A stretch of DNA of 64,000 nt from Panacagrimonas perspica (GTDB taxonomy: Bacteria > Pseudomonadota > Gammaproteobacteria > Nevskiales > Nevskiaceae), in the NCBI RefSeq assembly GCF_004364935.1, contig NZ_SOBT01000008.1:995534-1059533 (forward strand), read 5' to 3'. The notes below the pieces were generated by a model. It saw only the letters and a list, made by a program, of their open reading frames with translations. It had not been told where the DNA came from and did no database searches. The position numbers and the translations under genes were made by a program. Within the stretch, counting starts at the first letter, position 1. The number at the start of each line of letters is the position of its first letter. Shown piece by piece: positions 61,391 to 64,000 of this stretch.

Positions 61391-61864
61391 TCATTGAACT
61401 GTGTCTGAAGCGCGTGCTTCGAACGGCCCGACCGGCCGAATGCGGAAAATGCGCTTCAGCCTCGTCAGTTCACCTGATGTCGAACCGACCGCGGGTTGGA
61501 CGTAGCGTCGGCCGAGGCCGATCAGAAAGATCCAGCCTACCTCTCCGCTGGCCTCGTCTACCCCCTCCAGAACTTCCTCCAACGGTTCCATCATCCAATC
61601 TGCGGTGCCGTTGAGCCATCCGGGACTGACGAGGCGCACATCGATCAGGCGCAGCGTGTCACCGCGGGCCTCTTGCGGCAGATGAACCCAGTTCGAGACG
61701 TGGGAAGCGAAGACGACGCGAGTGTCGCTCCCGACACCCACTCGTACGTGGAACCACGGGATGTCGATGGGTTGAAGCACGTAAGCCCACGACTGAGAAC
61801 CCGCCGCTTCATAGTGCCGAAACGGCGGCGACGTCAGTTCGGCACCCTCGAGCGTTTGGAACAT
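61391..61864 (-). CDS. Hypothetical protein downstream of the DUF2384 gene
   Basis: 157 aa soluble protein: QSWAYVLQPIDIPWFHVRVGVGSDTRVVFASHVSNWVHLP ... WIFLIGLGRRYVQP. Beta-rich by appearance; no RES, GIY-YIG or other known toxin motif seen. Third gene of a minus-strand run with 61904-62155 and 62152-62757, 39 bp after the DUF2384 gene. A partner in a toxin-antitoxin-like module is possible but unproven. Confidence 0.55.
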   Translation of the reverse strand: MFQTLEGAELTSPPFRHYEAAGSQSWAYVLQPIDIPWFHVRVGVGSDTRVVFASHVSNWVHLPQEARGDTLRLIDVRLVSPGWLNGTADWMMEPLEEVLEGVDEASGEVGWIFLIGLGRRYVQPAVGSTSGELTRLKRIFRIRPVGPFEARASDTVQ

Positions 61865-61903
61865 GGATCTCTTGCTGTTTGGCTAGTAGTTCTGCTCTTC
61901 GCT

Positions 61904-62155
61904 TCAAGGCGGTATGCCATGCTCGATCGCTGCGAGCGCCTTCAACACCTGGCGGAAGCCGTATCGATCGTTCAGTAAATCCAGAGGAATCGCGAGACCG
62001 AGCACCAAGCTGGGCGACGAGAGCCACTGCCGTGCCACATCTGGATCCTCGAAGACTTCTTCGGCTCGCCTCAGAGCAAGTTGATGCGCGCCATCAGAAC
62101 CCGATCCGCTTCCCCAGCCAGTCGATGTATCAGACCCATTGGCCCTCTCACTCAC
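61904..62155 (-). CDS. DUF2384 (MbcA/ParS/Xre toxin-binding domain) antitoxin-like protein
   Basis: 83 aa from GTG, which overlaps the upstream stop (GTGA). AEEVFEDPDVARQWLSSPSLVLGLAIPLDLLNDRYGFRQVLKAL followed by IEHGIPP matches the C-terminal toxin-binding domain of MbcA/ParS/Xre antitoxins. The N-terminal HTH of full Xre antitoxins is missing, replaced by a short Ser/Gly linker. The usual RES toxin is not next to it. Confidence 0.7.
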   Translation of the reverse strand: MSERANGSDTSTGWGSGSGSDGAHQLALRRAEEVFEDPDVARQWLSSPSLVLGLAIPLDLLNDRYGFRQVLKALAAIEHGIPP

Positions 62156-62757
62156 GTGGGCGCCTCCGGGTCGGAGCCTTTCACATCGACCCGATTGCTG
62201 CTTCCTCCATATCCTTTCCGTTTCCGGTACTCCTCTGCATGACGGCCCAGGAACGTGGTCATTGCGTCGCGGAACTGCAGAACTTGCGCTGGAATCTGGA
62301 GAGATAGCTCCCTCGCGATCGCTACCGCGTACTTCACCTGTTTCTCGGTCGGTGGAAGCTCGGTCCCTGCGACGACCATGGCGATCCCCTCCGCAATTCG
62401 ATTCGCCAGGTCTGCGCGCGCCTGATCTGGAGGCACGTAGCACTCCGCCCGCCGAATAAGTTCTATCAGGCGTTCCTCGATGTGCTCATCAAAAGGCAGC
62501 GGGAGAAGAATTTCTCGGTCGCCAAAAACCAGTTCGAATGACACGCTCCGTCCTTGAGCTAAAAGGGTGGCCAATAATCGACCGCATCCTCGGACGTCCC
62601 TCGCGATCTCGGACTGACCGCTAATCGCAGCGAAGGACGCACACCCTTCCGCTGGGAGCGCCGGCCTCTCGATTATTAACGAGTGTAAATAGACAGTAAA
62701 GGCGGCCGAACCAAGCCTGTGCGGATGGTTCGACCGCGCAGATTGACTTCCCGACAA
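62152..62757 (-). CDS. Hypothetical protein with DUF3072-like C-terminal motif
   Basis: Up to 201 aa; the true start is uncertain and the first 40 residues overlap the divergent Xre gene. Core: GREILLPLPFDEHIEERLIELI ... PTEKQVKYAVAIARELSLQIPAQVLQFRDAMTTFLGRHAEEYRK. The PTEKQ-x-x-YA phrase and the following helical segment recur in proteins of plasmids, phages and islands. Coupled to the DUF2384 gene. Confidence 0.58.
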   Translation of the reverse strand: MSGSQSARSNHPHRLGSAAFTVYLHSLIIERPALPAEGCASFAAISGQSEIARDVRGCGRLLATLLAQGRSVSFELVFGDREILLPLPFDEHIEERLIELIRRAECYVPPDQARADLANRIAEGIAMVVAGTELPPTEKQVKYAVAIARELSLQIPAQVLQFRDAMTTFLGRHAEEYRKRKGYGGSSNRVDVKGSDPEAPT

Positions 62758-62952
62758 GTGCTGGCAGCCAACGTGCGCCAGGAACGGGCACGCGTTCAGT
62801 GGTCACAAGAAGAGCTCGGTAGCCGCGCTCGAATCAGCCAAACCTACGTCAGCCAGGTGGAGTCAGGTCAGCGAGCGGTATCGATCGACGTGCTCGACCA
62901 GCTCGCAGACGCCTTCAGTCTGGATCCCTCGCAACTACTGAGGCGGCGCTGA
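62719..62952 (+). CDS. Xre-family HTH regulator
   Basis: 77 aa, GTG or the ATG at 62725. HTH in VRQERARVQWSQEELGSRARISQTYVSQVESGQRAVSIDVLDQLADAF, the standard Cro/C1 fold. Divergent from and overlapping the 62152-62757 gene; its last 18 bp overlap the convergent kfrA-like gene. Probably regulates the neighbouring minus-strand operon. Confidence 0.85.
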   Translation: MRMVRPRRLTSRQVLAANVRQERARVQWSQEELGSRARISQTYVSQVESGQRAVSIDVLDQLADAFSLDPSQLLRRR

Positions 62953-63834
62953 AGGCTTTTTGAGGGGCCGAGGGTGGCCGCCCCTGGGCGAGGTAGGACG
63001 AAGCCTTGAGACGACCGCCCTGGTTGCGGCATGGGCCGCTTCTGCACGGAGCCTGGCCTCTCGTTCTTTCTGCAACGAGCGATCGATTCGTGCGAGCTCG
63101 GTCTGCAGGGTGCCTTTTTCTTTCAGACTGGCCGCTAAAGACTGATCGGCAAGTCTCAGCCGCTCCTGGAGAGTTCTGACCTCCTTCTCGTGTTGCGCGC
63201 GCGCCCGTTTAGCCTCATCGCGAAGGTGGTCGATCTCCTTGAGCCAGCGGGTTTCGTTGCCTTCCCATTGGGCGCGGATCCGCTGAACCTCAGCCATGTG
63301 TTGAGACTGAAGGGTGGTGAGAGTGGCTTTATCTGCCTGTGAGCTGGCCTCTGCGCGCCGATTGGCCGCGTTCAGTTCGGCAATCTGGGCCTGCAATTGG
63401 GCCCTCTCCTCCACGAGTTCCTCCGTTCGGGCCCGCAGCGCTGAGATCTCCTGCATAAACTTGTCAGAAGCCGATGAAACCGCGGCTCGCTCGACGACGA
63501 CTGCGGATAACTGAGCCTCGAGTTCGCGCCGATCGGTTTCTAAGCGGCTCTCGATCTCGCTCGCAACGCGTCTGGCCTCGACTGCAGCCTGGTCACGCAT
63601 TCCCTCGTACAGCTGCCGGCAGAGGTTGACGAGGGGCGGTGGCAACGATTCAGCGCTCTTACCGCGGATACGGTCCGACAGGGCCGCCCACCACGCGTCA
63701 AGATGGCGATTCACGGTATTCGGCGAGCCCCGACCTAATTCTTGTCGCACGCGCTCGATAGTCGGCCGTTCGCCCCGTCCCAGCAGAGCGTCCGCCGCCT
63801 CGAACACGTCTTGATCCGATATGCCTCGCGCCAT
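62935..63834 (-). CDS. KfrA-type DNA-binding coiled-coil protein
   Basis: 299 aa. The N-terminal DNA-binding domain (DVFEAADALLGRGERPTIERVRQELGRGSPNTVNRHLDAWW) matches KfrA_N. Residues about 75-260 form one long Glu/Arg/Ala coiled coil. KfrA proteins of plasmids bind their own promoter and help partition and compaction; chromosomal copies occur in islands next to integrases. An 8-bp inverted repeat upstream is a likely operator. Confidence 0.88.
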   Translation of the reverse strand: MARGISDQDVFEAADALLGRGERPTIERVRQELGRGSPNTVNRHLDAWWAALSDRIRGKSAESLPPPLVNLCRQLYEGMRDQAAVEARRVASEIESRLETDRRELEAQLSAVVVERAAVSSASDKFMQEISALRARTEELVEERAQLQAQIAELNAANRRAEASSQADKATLTTLQSQHMAEVQRIRAQWEGNETRWLKEIDHLRDEAKRARAQHEKEVRTLQERLRLADQSLAASLKEKGTLQTELARIDRSLQKEREARLRAEAAHAATRAVVSRLRPTSPRGGHPRPLKKPSAPPQ

Positions 63835-63879
63835 CTTCCTTCTCCGATAGTCGGTCCCCTGCCCTTGCTTACCGTACCG

Positions 63880-63900
63880 ACGATAAGTGATGCTTATCGT
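63880..63900. promoter_or_regulatory. Putative KfrA operator
   Basis: Perfect 8-bp inverted repeat ACGATAAG-TGATG-CTTATCGT between the divergent kfrA-like gene and the partial gene at the right edge, in the only AT-rich 120 bp of that area. KfrA proteins bind inverted repeats at their own promoters, so it is a likely autoregulatory site. Confidence 0.55.
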
Positions 63901-63959
63901 GACTATGACTGTCTTTGTGATATATTTACTACAGTATACATATCGAATAGGTGCGATTC

Positions 63960-64000
63960 GTGACGACCCAGCGACTGGCGAAACGGACGAAATCTCGGGC
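63960..64000 (+). CDS. Start of a divergent gene, cut by the window edge
   Basis: GTG opens a frame reading MTTQRLAKRTKSR to the edge. Basic N-terminus; 13 codons are too few to assign a family. Divergent-to-kfrA integrases are common, so a site-specific recombinase is a guess only. Confidence 0.35.
   Translation, partial: MTTQRLAKRTKSR

Overview
The window is high-GC (roughly 65%), densely packed gammaproteobacterial chromosome. Several things point to the Xanthomonadales (Lysobacterales): the order fabD-fabG-acpP-fabF-pabB-pabC-mltG-tmk-holB-pilZ, a DksA with a long Ala/Lys/Pro-rich N-terminal extension, the rsmD-coaD-ferredoxin order, a type II secretion block ordered G-H-I-J-K-L-M-N, and repeated intergenic palindromes built on GTAGCCCGGGC. 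This placement is inference; no rRNA or other marker is present. LAYOUT. 0-8 kb (+): tldD, an SRPBCC protein, rsmD, a duplicated 5' piece of coaD followed by the intact coaD, a BtuF-like protein, a ferredoxin, gamma-glutamyltransferase and an exbB-exbD-exbD-tonB set. Most neighbours overlap by ATGA or GTGA. 8-18.5 kb: housekeeping and lone genes (HD protein, exonuclease III, Fe-S photolyase with DUF2256, TesB, cNMP-patatin, DUF4870, enoyl-CoA hydratase, helical-repeat proteins), punctuated by REP-like palindromes. 18.6-32.1 kb (-): a 12-gene run, with DUF3429 behind it, that looks like one envelope-spanning machine. It has a MotA/TolQ/ExbB channel protein, two von Willebrand A proteins whose N-termini resemble the ExbD/TolR Asp-transmembrane segment, an actin-fold protein, a PEGA-repeat/formylglycine-enzyme-domain protein, a TPR/PEGA membrane protein, four lipoproteins, a small exported protein and a TPR/TonB-C protein. 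I do not know a described system with this composition, and it is the main candidate for novelty. 32-41 kb: YkgJ, acyl-CoA dehydrogenase with a bidirectional terminator, EF-hand protein, short-chain dehydrogenase plus esterase, mnmA, the DUF2868/DUF3482-GTPase pair, and nudJ. 41-47 kb (-): gspG to gspN. A rhombosortase gene starts divergently from gspG, and gspC, D, E and F are absent. 47-58 kb (+): fatty-acid synthesis, folate (PABA), mltG, tmk, holB, pilZ, then a cNMP/rhodanese protein (-) and dksA. 58.4-64 kb: an accessory region with lower GC, small HTH genes, dif-like recombination sites, an antitoxin-like DUF2384 gene, an Xre regulator and a KfrA-type coiled-coil DNA-binding protein; the window cuts a divergent gene at its right end. 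The clearest oddities are the vWA/ExbB cluster, a 17-bp direct repeat whose right copy runs into the canonical XerD half of dif, a pair of hairpins with identical loops and covarying stems, the coaD 5' duplication, an AT-rich insert with a 9-bp palindrome inside pabB, and an ExbD paralogue with Asn in place of the channel Asp. No rRNA, tRNA or CRISPR array was seen.
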